The notes under the pieces were generated by a model, which saw nothing but the letters and a program-made list of their open reading frames with translations, made no database searches and was not told the DNA's origin. 64,000 nt of DNA, from contig JAODUP010000044.1 in the NCBI GenBank assembly GCA_025642065.1, forward strand, positions 723,001 through 787,000, read 5' to 3'. Position 1 is the stretch's first letter, and each line of letters begins with the position of its first letter. The position numbers were made by a program, and so were the translations under genes. Below are positions 24,030 through 34,059 of this stretch, piece after piece. The DNA comes from Paralvinella palmiformis (lineage: Eukaryota; Annelida; Polychaeta; Terebellida; Alvinellidae).

Positions 24030-24107
24030 TCTGATAGATAGATAGATAGATAGAGATAGATAGATAGATAGATAGATTGATATATAGATAGATAGATAGA
24101 TAGATGT
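24030..24107. repeat. (GATA)n microsatellite
   Basis: GATA units with a few interruptions; the other arm carries the complement (CTAT)n at 31160-31243. Confidence 0.95.
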
Positions 24108-24318
24108 TATTCTATCAATGATATATTTAATGTATATAATTATAACTTGTCATTGACAATATTTAAATAACTCAGTCTGACGATGTCATATTCTGACTAG
24201 AGAATTTTATTCTGAGGTAGAGCGATTTTGGAGCCGATGATACATTGACTATCTTACTGAGACAAATTCGTTAGTCAAGATCTAGTCTCATCCATGAATC
24301 GTCCACAAGATCTAGTGA

Positions 24319-24400
24319 CGCTGCTATAACACTGCTATAACACTGCTGTAACACTGCTATAACACTGCTGTAACACCACTGAAACACTGCTATAACACCC
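24319..24400. repeat. 11-bp minisatellite
   Basis: About seven head-to-tail copies of ACTGCTATAAC with A/G variation at one position and two degenerate units near the end. Confidence 0.9.
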
Positions 24401-25191
24401 TGAAAAGTCAATAATTGCGGAAAAGTAAAAAAATAACGGTGACCCTCTTTTTTATGTTTACAGCTAAAGAAAAAATTGGTTATTATGATTCCAAGATATG
24501 AATTATTGGGAAGATATACATATAACAGGTGATGAATCACTGACAAAAACGGTCGTTTTGTGCTTAACCCCATTGAAGCCACACGAATTCTATGGTTACT
24601 TGAGTTCCATTTATAAACAGGTAAGCCTGCATTTTTCACTCAAGTACAAAATATTAAAAGATAGTATGATATTTGATATTCCGATGACGAATTGCGCTCA
24701 TGTTATTGATAAATCTAGTCATTTTATCTCTTCAAGATCTAAATAGGAACATATCTATCAAAAGAGAAATTCAAATAGTTCAACTTGTTGTAAATAAGAT
24801 AGGTTTTTACATTTATCCTACGAAGTAACAGAACTTGTGTGTGTGTGATAAAAGTGCGTGTGTGCGTATATACACATTTAATTATATAAGCCAGTACAAA
24901 TTAATCTAAAATAAAACATGATATAATCATGTGTATCTGATCATTTAAATTTTAATTACTGATGAACAAAAGTGACATTTATTATAAGAGATGGACCAGA
25001 TTCTACCAGTTTTATTCAACATGACGAGTGTGAGATACTATATCTGTTTCATTTATGTAGTTTATATGTTTAACAACTTATTATAATATATAGTCTTATA
25101 AAAGTCTACATAATTGTTTTAGTATTTCCTGTTTGTTTTACATGTATATTACATGTCTAGAATAAATTGGTATGTAATACCATAGCTGGTA

Positions 25192-25379
25192 ATATGATGA
25201 CTGATGTTTACGGACACTTTTGTGCACATAGTAGGGTAAATGGGCCAAGCGACCTCGAAGGTTAATGAATAGAAGTCAAAGATGAAACAGCCTTCAGATA
25301 TGCCAACGCCGAGTTTCGATCTCAGGTGGTAGTGATCTATGGTACAACGCGCTACCAACTAGACCACGGAGGCGCCCAT
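25192..25379 (-). mobile_element. tRNA-derived SINE (family 2)
   Basis: On the minus strand it starts GGGCGCCTCCGTGGTCTAGT (A box), with a B-box-like GAGATCGAAACTC, then the family core GTCGCTTGGCCCATTTACCC and TGTGCACAAAAGTG, and a CATCAT tail. The copy is nearly full length. Confidence 0.85.
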
Positions 25380-26525
25380 ATAAAAGGTAATGCGTACAGA
25401 TGGATAAATGAAGCAGCTAACCCAAAGTGAAGCACACATCTTCTACCCCACAAATGAAGCTGAAACACTATCGCCGGCAGGACCGGTCCTACAAAGTAGG
25501 GCAACTAGGCAGCCGTCTAGGGCGTAAACATCAGAGGGTCGCAATATTAAACAATAAATCGTCAGGCTTTTGTTTAATACAATAATACAAATGTTTAATA
25601 CAATTTTTAATATAAATGTTTAATAAAAATAGTTGATACAAATACACTAGTTCATTGTTCATAACAGTTTATGGTTTATTATTTAGATCATAATCAATCT
25701 ATTGTTTTCAGAACTAACAGTAGTCTTATTTGGTAAACTTAAATCCATCTAAATCAAAATACAATAATCTCCTGTATTTATATTTCTTTTTCCAGTGAGC
25801 TATGGCTGATAAAAAAAGATCTTCTGGAGCCCAGTTAGAGGGATTCTTGGTGAAATACCTTTATACGAAAAAAGAGAATCAAGAAAATCTCATATTACTG
25901 TACTCTTGTTGAAGCTACCGCTCTGAGAACTGAAAGTTGTGCTCCTGCTAAAAGGTATATATACTCGAAGACCGAAGTTTCACAAATTGGGGATAATTCT
26001 AGAAAACACACAGAGGACAAAGAGGATGTCAAGAAAATTAAGGGTCTGCAAAATAAGATGATTATGCATTCTGCTGATGTAATCAGAGCAGAATTTTATG
26101 GGATGTTTCAGTCTGATGTTATCATAAGAGAACATAGTTTGGGAATCCGTTAATTAAATGAGTCTATAGCTGCCGTTATTGCAAAAAGTCTTCTCGATGA
26201 GCTTGAGAAATTTGGATTAGCAATCAAATATCTGCCTGGCCAAGGTTATGATAATGGGAATAATATGAAAGGTAAATACAAATTGAGAACAAAAGAGAGT
26301 TCTGGATATAATCCCACGTGCCTTTTGTGCCTTTTGTGCCTCGCAATGCACACTATTTAAACGTATTAGTCAATGCTGGTGCTAGTTGTTATCTTGAGAC
26401 AAATACTTCCTTCAGCTCGGTTCAACAGATCTATAATTATGTCTCTACATCGCCTAAATATTGCCAAATTTCAAATAGCCATGTTTCAAACTTAGGCGTA
26501 ACTGTTAAGAGTCGGATTGACACTC

Positions 26526-26695
26526 GAGGCGCCTGCATGGCCTAACTGGTAGTGCAGTAGGCCACAGATGTATAGCACTTGGGCTCAAATCCAGGCCGGG
26601 TTATGTCAGTATGTTGTTTCATCTTTCACTTCTCCTCATTACCTTTGGAGGTCGCTCGGCCCATTTAGTCTACACCGTGGACTACAGGTGTGATA
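26526..26695 (+). mobile_element. tRNA-derived SINE (family 2) nested in the hAT element
   Basis: A box GCATGGCCTAACTGG, then TTTGGAGGTCGCTCGGCCCA and TTTAGTCTAC; truncated before the GTGCACAAAAG block. Confidence 0.8.
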
Positions 26696-26913
26696 AGGGT
26701 TTCAACAAGTTTTGACTGATTTTACTGAGATTACAAAGGGACTAGAGATACTACAAAACTTTGGGACAGAAGGAGAAGTTGGAAAAGGAGAAAGAAACAA
26801 CAATTTGAGAATGAGGCTCAAGAAAAAACACGAATTCAAAATACCCTTGTTACTATATTTTGATCATTTAAACAGTACTGCTCAATAGCTACATGCTAAT
26901 ATGTGCTACACTG

Positions 26914-26917
<4 letters not shown>

Positions 26918-26963
<46 letters not shown>

Positions 26964-27030
26964 TATATATAATATATTAGGGAGAAGGAGAGAGAGAAAG
27001 AGAGAAGAGAAGAAGACAGAGAGAGTATAA
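26918..27030. repeat. (TA)n then GA-rich tract
   Basis: About 48 bp of TA, a short break, then an impure GA stretch, inside the hAT pseudogene. Confidence 0.9.
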
Positions 27031-27746
27031 AGAAATCAATCTACTCAAGGTGTTCTTAAGGACTGTACGAATTTGGAAAAATCATTGATGCATAATGGAA
27101 ACAAAGACACTGATGCTGAAGATCTCTTACGAAATTGTAGCAACAACTCGAAGAAGTTAATTCTGCCATAAGAAGTTCATACTTCTTCATACTACAACAA
27201 AAGCTCCCGAATAACGTCCCTAATGTTTCAATAACACTAATGACCCTTCTTATACTTCCAGTATCATTGGCCAGAGGTGACCGTAATTTATCAAAGCTCT
27301 AAGTGATAAAACTGTACGTGCGCTCTATAATGCTTAAAGAGAGATTTACTGGCTTGGCAACTATATCAATTTAACATTTCCAGGCATCAGTAATAGATTT
27401 GGTTGAATTGGTGATACAAATTACAAAGGAAAAGGCACGCAAGTGAGATTTTGATGTGTTTGAACCTGAAACTTGTATGGGGTATATTTAACTCTGTTTG
27501 TTTGCTTGTTATTTTATAGTCAGGGATTTCGCGACTTTAATACTGGTGATGTTGGCATCATATGGTAGTTATTCTTGCAATTTAAAGTACAATTTGCAGT
27601 TTCCAGTTTTGTGTTTTTTTATCATTTCTTTTAAATGTTTCTATAAATATGTTTTTAAAACTCGAAGTTGGCCTTTTTTAGGGGGAAAGTTTGGAAGTAG
27701 CTAGCCTTGCTTATGGCCTGCGCAAAATAGTCTGGCGCCGTCCCTG

Positions 27747-28179
27747 ATTGCCGGGATTTATAACCACTCGATTTATGTGAAAAGGTTTATAACTCTAGAC
27801 TCTGACTCTGCGGGGCCCTCTCAAAGGCGACGTCCGGTGTGGTGGTCAATGTTTGTAGGAGACTGTACGTTAGATGTATACCGTCATAAATGTGTTGTCT
27901 TTTTTGGTAAATCGATAAACCGGCTGTCAGTAGTGATATACTAGTGCCCTGTTATAGCTGTTATTAATTGATTTCACAATTTGATATAAACATTTGTATC
28001 TACTGGAAGTGCATATCAAATAAAATTAGTTCACTATATTTGTAACATCTAATAAATATGTGGTTCTGGAAGTAATTAATGAGATTGGCTCTAACCATCA
28101 TTTAGCTGTCACTAGAAAACAGGTAGATTAGTGTAAGAGAATTCGGGCTTGATAGTCATTAACGCGAAACAACAACAAC

Positions 28180-28223
<44 letters not shown>

Positions 28224-28460
28224 GCAGGAGAATAATAACAAAAACAACTAGTTCAGTGTTTAAAAAAAGAGGAAAGTAGCTGCGTGTCTTCAATAAAATA
28301 GCTAAAGGTTTCCCGTATAACTTGAGTAAAGCATGAATATTTCGACTTCAGAATATGGCGATCCAAGTTAATGTGCATCACATTTGAGGACACCTTCGTA
28401 TCCAGTAAGTTAATTGTATGGTGAAGATAAACACCAAAGGAAGCTTCAAATACACCGAGC
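27747..28460. other. No gene seen
   Basis: Unique-looking DNA with an (AAC)n(AAT)n run at 28170-28222. A 69-codon minus-strand frame (28253-28462) has no recognisable features. Confidence 0.5.
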
Positions 28461-29220
28461 AAAGTTTGTGCATATTTATGGTTCTAGTTACTCGGGAATT
28501 AATGAACCCTGTGGCGAGAGGTGTTGATTAATTTGATCAAGAGGCTTTTTTGGTGAGCCGACATTAAATTAACGAGCTTTCACCGTACAATAAGGGAAAG
28601 GAGATTACAGCATATCTGATCATCGACTAAATAAAGAATAGATTGGACATCCTTACTGAAAGACTTTGATGTGTTTACCGACCGCTGATCCGCGCCTCAT
28701 AGGATTCATTTCGTGAAAGTTCTGGTCATTCGTCTGTCGAGGATTAACGAGCACTTCAGGTGATGATGTTGACAATTAGCCATCGGGCCTTTGCCGCCGG
28801 TGACATCGTTCATTAACGATAACTTTACTTCGAATTAAGAGCTTATTTGCTAGAACGTTGCCGCTAATAACCAGACAGAACTTGAAAACTTCGCGTTAAC
28901 GGTCAGTTTGGATTTGTCCTATTCTGTATTTACCTGTGGATGTCACTCTGTTACAACCAGGCAACTGAAAACTATGTAGCCAGGTGTGCTATTGCTGTGT
29001 CATAAAGACAACCTGATATCTTAAGAATTAAGCTAGCTGTTATCATCAAATCAAGAATGGGATTCTAGGCGTCTCATTGCCGTTGGCGCTTACGGATCCC
29101 ATACGGTGCCGAGTAGCATTACGGATTTTACTTTAGCTAATCTCTTAATTCCCATACCATAAAAGTAGGCCCAGATCCGCTACTGGGTTGCGAATGGGAA
29201 GGTGCGTGGGAAGGTGCGCC
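28461..29220. other. Gene-free upstream region of receptor 1, less AT-rich than its surroundings
   Basis: No coding sequence or repeat family is recognised, but base composition is visibly more even than in flanking DNA, and microsatellites are absent for about 750 bp. It ends with a doubled GGGAAGGTGCG (29199-29219). It could hold regulatory sequence for the receptor gene; this is inference from position only. Confidence 0.35.
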
Positions 29221-29275
29221 GGGATATATATATTCTTCCGGTGTTTAGCGGCAAAGCTAAACCTCGTTGTTACTC

Positions 29276-29345
29276 GTTAGTCACTATTTACAGCTCGGTA
29301 CTCCAGTCTCAGATAGAAAGTCACCAGAGAGACAAGATAACAAAT
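29276..29345 (+). promoter_or_regulatory. Core promoter/5' leader of receptor 1, conserved with receptor 2
   Basis: CTATTTACAGCTCGGTACTCCAGTCTCAGATAGAAAGTCACCAGAG aligns with CTATTTATAACTCGTTAGAACAGTCTTAGACAGGAAGTCATCAGAG upstream of receptor 2 (minus strand, about 41613-41569). The CTATTTA element, TATA-like, lies about 135 bp before the start codon in both. Conservation between paralogues on unrelated flanks supports a promoter role. Confidence 0.6.
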
Positions 29346-29422
29346 AGTCGACGATCGCTATAATTCCTACTAGATCGACTATATACCACACAAATTGAGT
29401 TGAAAAGCTCCACAGGCCAATC

Positions 29423-29504
29423 ATGTCAGGTGAGTTATTATTAACTAGAGGATAATTATATGGAATCAATGTCTATTTCAGTCAGTATTTAAATAGGAAA
29501 TCAC

Positions 29505-29545
<41 letters not shown>

Positions 29546-30573
29546 TACTGAATAATATACTTCCAGCAACAAGCAATGCTTTGATGAGCGGTTTACTAGG
29601 GATACTAACAATTCTCGCCAATATCATTATCTCCATTACCTTATGCTTCATGAAGAAAGTAAAACGGACAACGATTATTTTCCTTTCTCAACTGGCCGTC
29701 ATTAACCTTATCCAAGGCATCATTCTCCTTTTGAAGGGTATGTTTTTCATCTGGCATGTCAACACCATTCAAGGCTGTATGTTCGTGGTAACCATTAACA
29801 TGTCAAGTTTCGGAATTTACTTGACTGGGATATTCTATATCTACCTGGATCTTTACCTATCACTGAAGAGGATGTCGATATCTAAACCCGTCATTTCTGT
29901 CCGTACTGCGCTGATAATGACTGCCCTATCCTGGATCGGAAACTTTGCTTTCTGTGCTTCTGGCTACGGGATGAACATCCCGACGTATCAATACAGAGAG
30001 GAATCTGATTGCATCTTGACGAAGGGGCTTTACAAGAAACAGTACATTCTCCTCATAACAATAGCATTCTTGTCTGGACTAGGTGGGATTCTTTTCTTAC
30101 AGGTGATTACCTACAGACTAATGAAGCGCACCCAAAAACGTCTCTTAAGTCAACACAATTTAAATAAAGTAGCTGCTCCGAACGCTTCAAGTGATACGAA
30201 CACCTTAAAGGACAAACATGTACCACAGGAAAGAAAGACATCTCAGAAAATGGAATGGCTCAAAAAGAATGATGCTGTGATGAAAATAATCTTTATAATA
30301 TTAATATTTTTTTGTATTTCTTGGTATCCGCTCATCATCTCGGTGTTGATAGTTATATATTGCGAATCTTGTTCGTATTTTATAACACAATATCTGTGGA
30401 AGGTCAGTTATTTCTTGGTCATTTGTCAGTATAATCTTAGTGGGATAGTGTACATGAGCAAACTGAAGGACTTCAGAAATTCTTGTACGGGCGTATGCTG
30501 TAAATGCATACGTCGAAGAAGAAGTATCCAGCCAGCTAATAGTGACACCGAAAGATCTACCCGAAACTTCTGA
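29423..30573 (+). CDS. Rhodopsin-like (class A) GPCR 1, divergent orphan receptor
   Basis: Coding exons 29423-29429 (ATGTCAG, donor GTGAGT) and 29567-30573 (after TTCCAG) join to 337 codons. Seven hydrophobic segments are evident, with Asn21 (1.50), Cys73 paired with Cys151, Trp125 (4.50), W255-Y-P257 in TM6 and a basic ICL3 of about 50 residues. The switch motifs are unusual: D2.50 is Asn49, the DRY arginine is Leu98 (D97-L-Y99), and NPxxY reads SGIVY (294-298). It should sit in the plasma membrane, but ligand and coupling are unknown. Its closest relatives here are receptor 2 and a pseudogene. The 7-nt first exon was chosen because the same exon, splice sites and leader recur in receptor 2. 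Confidence 0.88.
29505..29541. repeat. (TA)n microsatellite in the 137-bp first intron of receptor 1
   Basis: Simple TA tract between the donor and the acceptor, ending 25 bp before exon 2. Confidence 0.9.
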
Positions 30574-30889
30574 TTAAAGGTGACGGTCAACGATTTGAAC
30601 ATCAATCTGATTTAAATTATTTCCACGCAGAATTAAATTATTCTGTATATCGCGGAGTGATACAAGTGGAATATCTAAACAGCTTCCCAATCATTTTATA
30701 GCGTCAACAAATTGCTTGGGTTTGGTCGTTCTGTGACTTCGTTATCGACTGATGATATACGAAGACTGTGACTAGATCAACTTACCCCAGATAGAAGACA
30801 TTTAAAAATCGAGTAGATACGTAGAAGAATTATTTTCTTTATATTAACCATCTCATTAGTATGGGATAAATGTAAAAACCTATCATATT

Positions 30890-31163
30890 TACAGCAAGTT
30901 GAACTATTTTCTCTTTTGACCTACTTAGATATTGAAGAAACAAAATGAATAAATTTCTGAATAACATGAGCGTAATTCATCACCGGAATATCAAATAGCA
31001 TACAATGTTTTAGTATTTTGTACTTGAGTGAAAAACGCAGACTTATGTTTTTATAAATGGAAAATAAGTCACATTGAAATTCGTTTGGTTTCAATGGCAT
31101 TACGCGGTGATTCATCACCTGTTATAAGTATATCTTCAGGTTTCGTAATAATTCATACCTTGA

Positions 31164-31200
<37 letters not shown>

Positions 31201-31700
31201 CTCTATCTATCTATCTCTTTATCTATCTATATATCTATCTATAGGATATTTGACGGTTATCATCATCCTAATAATTACTAAAAAGAAATCTATTTTGTTA
31301 TAATGAAGGTTTACTTCGCCTAATAATAATAACAACGAAAATCATCATTATCATCATTATCATCATTATTACTATTGATGTTTTCAATAAAAAAGGTGTT
31401 GTAAAAATATTTCAAGACACAAAATACGTCTATCTAACAAAATATCTAGATGTATGACCGACTTTGTGTTGTTGGTTGTGTGTTAGATTAGTTTAACTGA
31501 TACATCTTGTGTTTATAAATTTAAAATTGTATTATATTTTCATCGATAACCTTTTAAAACATCAAGCTGTAAACATTATGTAATTTCAATGTAAACTCTT
31601 ATTATTACTAGTGTTATTAATATTGTTGTTGCTATATATTATTAGTAGCATGTCTTATAGTAAATAAATGTTGTCAGAGTAAATTCAGTGTTTACTTTAA
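30890..31700 (-). repeat. Right arm of the dispersed inverted repeat
   Basis: Reverse-complement partner of 23500-24760. In order it holds the PLKP.EF/FSLKYKILK frame (minus strand), the (CTAT)n tract (31160-31243), gtttacttcgcctaataata, gaaaatcatcattatc.. and the ggtgttgtaaaaatatttc block; a TAGTAGCAT/GTAAATAAATGTTGTCAG block (31643-31677) is also shared. Together the arms enclose about 6 kb including receptor 1. Confidence 0.75.
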
Positions 31701-31924
31701 TTCTTATGCATACAGCGTTAATGATTTTATTTTATTTAAATATTAAACTTAAAGCTACTGTCCATTCTCTGGCGGATGCATTTAACTCGTTTATCACAAT
31801 AACCATTATAATGATAATGAGGTTTCGCTAGTAATGGGGTTCAGTGGGGCACCTAGTACAGGGGTTGGGAAAACTCATAGTCCGGGTACAATGCAAAGTT
31901 CATCAACAATGATCAGATGTAAGG

Positions 31925-32200
31925 GAAACTTAGGAAGGATAAGCGAGTCTAAGCAGGTGAGTTTTCAAATGGTGACAGAAAGAAACTATACTATTTGATG
32001 ACTTAACATGTTCAGGGAGTGAATTCCAAAGAGTAGGGACAACAACTGATAAAGCACGAGTCCCTGTATGAGCTTTAACATACAAGAAGTGAAAACCAGA
32101 TAAACGGAGCTCTCTGTGCTTGGGTGATAAAGAAAGCACGGGAAATAGATATGAAGGAACACTTTCGTTTTCATTATAACAACTTGACTCAATAATTCTG
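31925..32200 (-). pseudogene. LINE ORF2 C-terminal fragment
   Basis: Minus strand reads FLYVKAHTGTRALSVVVPTL, WNSLPEHVKSSNSI and FCHHLKTHLLRLAYPS, the conserved C-terminus of CR1/L2/jockey-type LINE reverse-transcriptase proteins (TRAFSVVAP.LWNSLP..ik.......F...LKThLF.laY). Frames are partly disrupted; no RT core is nearby. Confidence 0.8.
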
Positions 32201-32337
32201 AACCATTGTTGTAATGACAGCTATTGATACCAGTATTGTAAATATTTATATAAACTGTCCATGAATTACAAACAGTTACCTGCTGTTACTGAATTCATGG
32301 AGAAAGAGTACGGAGATAAAAAAAGGCAATGCACATG

Positions 32338-32340
<3 letters not shown>

Positions 32341-32372
<32 letters not shown>
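32341..32372. repeat. (TA)n microsatellite
   Basis: Short TA run within otherwise unassigned DNA (32201-32820, no gene seen). Confidence 0.85.
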
Positions 32373-32824
32373 AAGCTTTCTTCCCATTTTACTTATATGA
32401 GAGAACGATCAATTCGGTCCTATTCTTATTAATTTTCAACATGTATATTTTCATCGAAATGTCGGCAAAACAAACTTCTATTGAAGATGATCTATCATTA
32501 GAATTATTATCTGGAATAAAAGTTATGTAGATTTCAGTATCGTTGTCATTACAGAGCTATTTAAAGGTCGCAGGAAAAGTTTTGCCAAATTAGACAAAAT
32601 GTTAGTGTTAATTATTAAAATCATTTTCAATCAGAGATATATTAAAAAGGTCCTATAAATAAAGTTACAGTCGTTTAAAAACTTGCTCCGCTGGCATCTC
32701 ACATGGACAAATATGCCACAGCTTTAATCGAGAATATTAGGAAAACGTCGGAATGTGACGTCATCTTTGACAATCATAGATAAATGTATTCTATATTGCC
32801 TTTGTTAAATATGTTAAATGTTCT

Positions 32825-33030
32825 ACTGTGCCGCTTATAGTTGTGAAAGTGGATCTGCCAGTGAATTGAGTATGCATTCGTTCCCCAAAACAAGACTGAT
32901 TTGCATGATTTGCTGCGCAACATGAACAGAGTGGATATGACATAAATAGTGTAAGGCTCACAGAAAATGCCATTCCAACTATATTTTTCAAACAGCGTGA
33001 TGCTAAGCCCAAACGAATCACTAGTTTGAT
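32825..33030 (+). pseudogene. THAP-domain fragment 1
   Basis: 32824-32890 reads CAAYSC then ELSMHSFPKTR, the first zinc-binding cysteines and the H.FP block of a THAP C2CH finger. 32940-32990, in another frame, reads YDI.SVRLTENAIPTIF, the RRLk..AiPTiF block that closes THAP domains. The frame change and lost middle make it a relic. THAP fingers bind DNA and occur both in host regulators and in P-element-like transposases. Confidence 0.6.
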
Positions 33031-33484
33031 GGAGAAATTGAATAGAAAACGGGTATGTCTGAGCGATAATAGAGTAATCTTGGGAGCAAATTATTGGACA
33101 TTCACCAGTTCACTCATTTGTGAATATGTAAACCTTCACTTTTTCAACAAAACATTAAAATTTACTTATGCCCACTCAAAGCTTACTATGGCTGTCCATT
33201 GTAGACACTATTAAAATGTTAAAATAGTAGATGTCCCACTGAGGGTGGCGCATTCCTGTATAGGCAGGCCACATATGGGAGAGCCCACATTCACCTGGCT
33301 CCCGTCTACCGACAAATATCACTTTATTTTAAATGAAATTAGGTGATAGGAAGAGGGAAATATTCCCATTCATGCCCAGTATGCTGACTTATCAATTAAG
33401 CTTATACCAACACAAAACAAATATCAGCTAATTCCCTATTTTAGGCCCATCCCTAGGTGCTCCACTGAGCTCGATTCTTTTCGA

Positions 33485-33508
33485 AGATATTGGCGCTATA
33501 GAAGTTTG

Positions 33509-33545
<37 letters not shown>
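33485..33545 (+). repeat. LINE-tail-like sequence with (ATT)n
   Basis: ATTGGCGCTATAGAAG followed by about 12 ATT units, the same tail type as at 9673 and 20975 but in plus orientation. Upstream (33240-33480) no RT sequence is recognised. Confidence 0.5.
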
Positions 33546-33546
<1 letters not shown>

Positions 33547-33735
33547 TGTTTTGAAGTTTTGACGTCTAAAATGAGATTATTGGGTAATAAGCCTAAATCA
33601 TGATGACGTCAAAAACCAAAACAAACCAGGGGCGCTTTGCATTGTGGAATTTATAGGGAGATCTGCTGAGCGATAATACCGTGATAATCCCGCCATTTTA
33701 AGCTTAAACGTCAATCTTCTGGATCTGTTATAATC

Positions 33736-34059
33736 ATGCTAAAAACTAACTGCTGCGTACCGTATTGTCATGTTACTAGTAAGAGACATACACATTTAAG
33801 TTGGCGTGTGTTGCCGTGGGATGAAACGCTGAGAAAGCGTTGGATTGTTTTAATTCGAAATGACAATCTGACAGTCACTTCGAAGGGAACTATCCTGTAT
33901 GTATCATAATGTGAGCTTCACTTTCGTCTTCGAGGGTGTCGAAGAAAATACTATGAAAAGATATTCTCTCTCTCGAAGCGTGAATTCAAACTCTGGACGA
34001 TTCTTCAGGAGACTGAACCCAGAGTGGAGACTTTTCAGGCTGATACATGTGTAATGTAA
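33736..34059 (+). pseudogene. THAP-domain protein, nearly intact with one in-frame stop
   Basis: A 107-codon frame starts MLKTNCCVPYC and carries HLSW..LPWDE, LRKRWIV, then TILYVS, a TAA at 33907-33909, and CELHF directly after. CxxxC..C.LHF with the W and R.W residues is the THAP C2CH zinc-finger pattern. Past the finger come RLRGCRRKYYEKIF and an acidic tail ending at TAA 34057. The single stop lies inside the finger, two codons or fewer from its third ligand, so it is a pseudogene unless the stop is an assembly error or is read through. The upstream block CGCCATTTTAAGC at 33692 resembles sequence before the THAP fragment at 48459. Confidence 0.65.

Larger units (their letters stand above)
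23500..24760 (+). repeat. Left arm of a large dispersed inverted repeat
   Basis: Blocks here recur in reverse complement at 30890-31700: ggcgaagtaaaccttcatta with caaaatagatttc (23955-23990), the GATA/CTAT tract, ATGAATCACTG.., and a 66-codon frame at 24560-24746 whose PLKP.EF, FSLKYKILK, FDIP and AHVI blocks match a minus-strand frame at 30921-31100. Inside this arm a 120-bp piece is itself duplicated (23585-23710 and 23845-23965). The matched frame is not recognised as any gene. Confidence 0.75.
25806..27480 (+). pseudogene. hAT transposase, ZMYM1/DUF4371-like, broken
   Basis: Begins ADKKRSSGAQL. The middle (26190-26480) reads LLDELEKFGLAIKYLPGQGYDNG, NMKGKY and, after frame changes, PFVPRNAHYLNVLVN and VQQIYNY, the catalytic-core pattern of DUF4371/ZMYM1-type hAT transposases (GQGYDNG.NM.G...., VPC..H.LNL). 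The C-terminal dimerisation region survives at 27190-27460 (NNVPNVSITLMTLLILPVSL, RGDRNLSKL, MLKERFTGLATISI). Numerous stops and frameshifts make it a pseudogene. A SINE (26526-26695) and a simple repeat (26918-27030) interrupt it. Confidence 0.82.
25478..27746 (+). mobile_element. hAT transposon with target-site duplication
   Basis: The short terminal inverted repeats CAGGACCGGTCC (left) and CAGGGACGGCGCC (right, reverse complemented) are flanked by ATCGCCGG (25470-25477) and ATTGCCGG (27747-27754). This is an 8-bp target duplication with one mismatch, as expected for hAT elements. Inside is a broken ZMYM1-like hAT transposase, later invaded by a SINE and by (TA)n(GA)n expansion. Confidence 0.85.

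Noticed and set aside
32261..32530. 89-codon frame MNYKQLPAVTEF...
   Set aside because: Crosses a TA tract, has no recognisable feature and no second copy.
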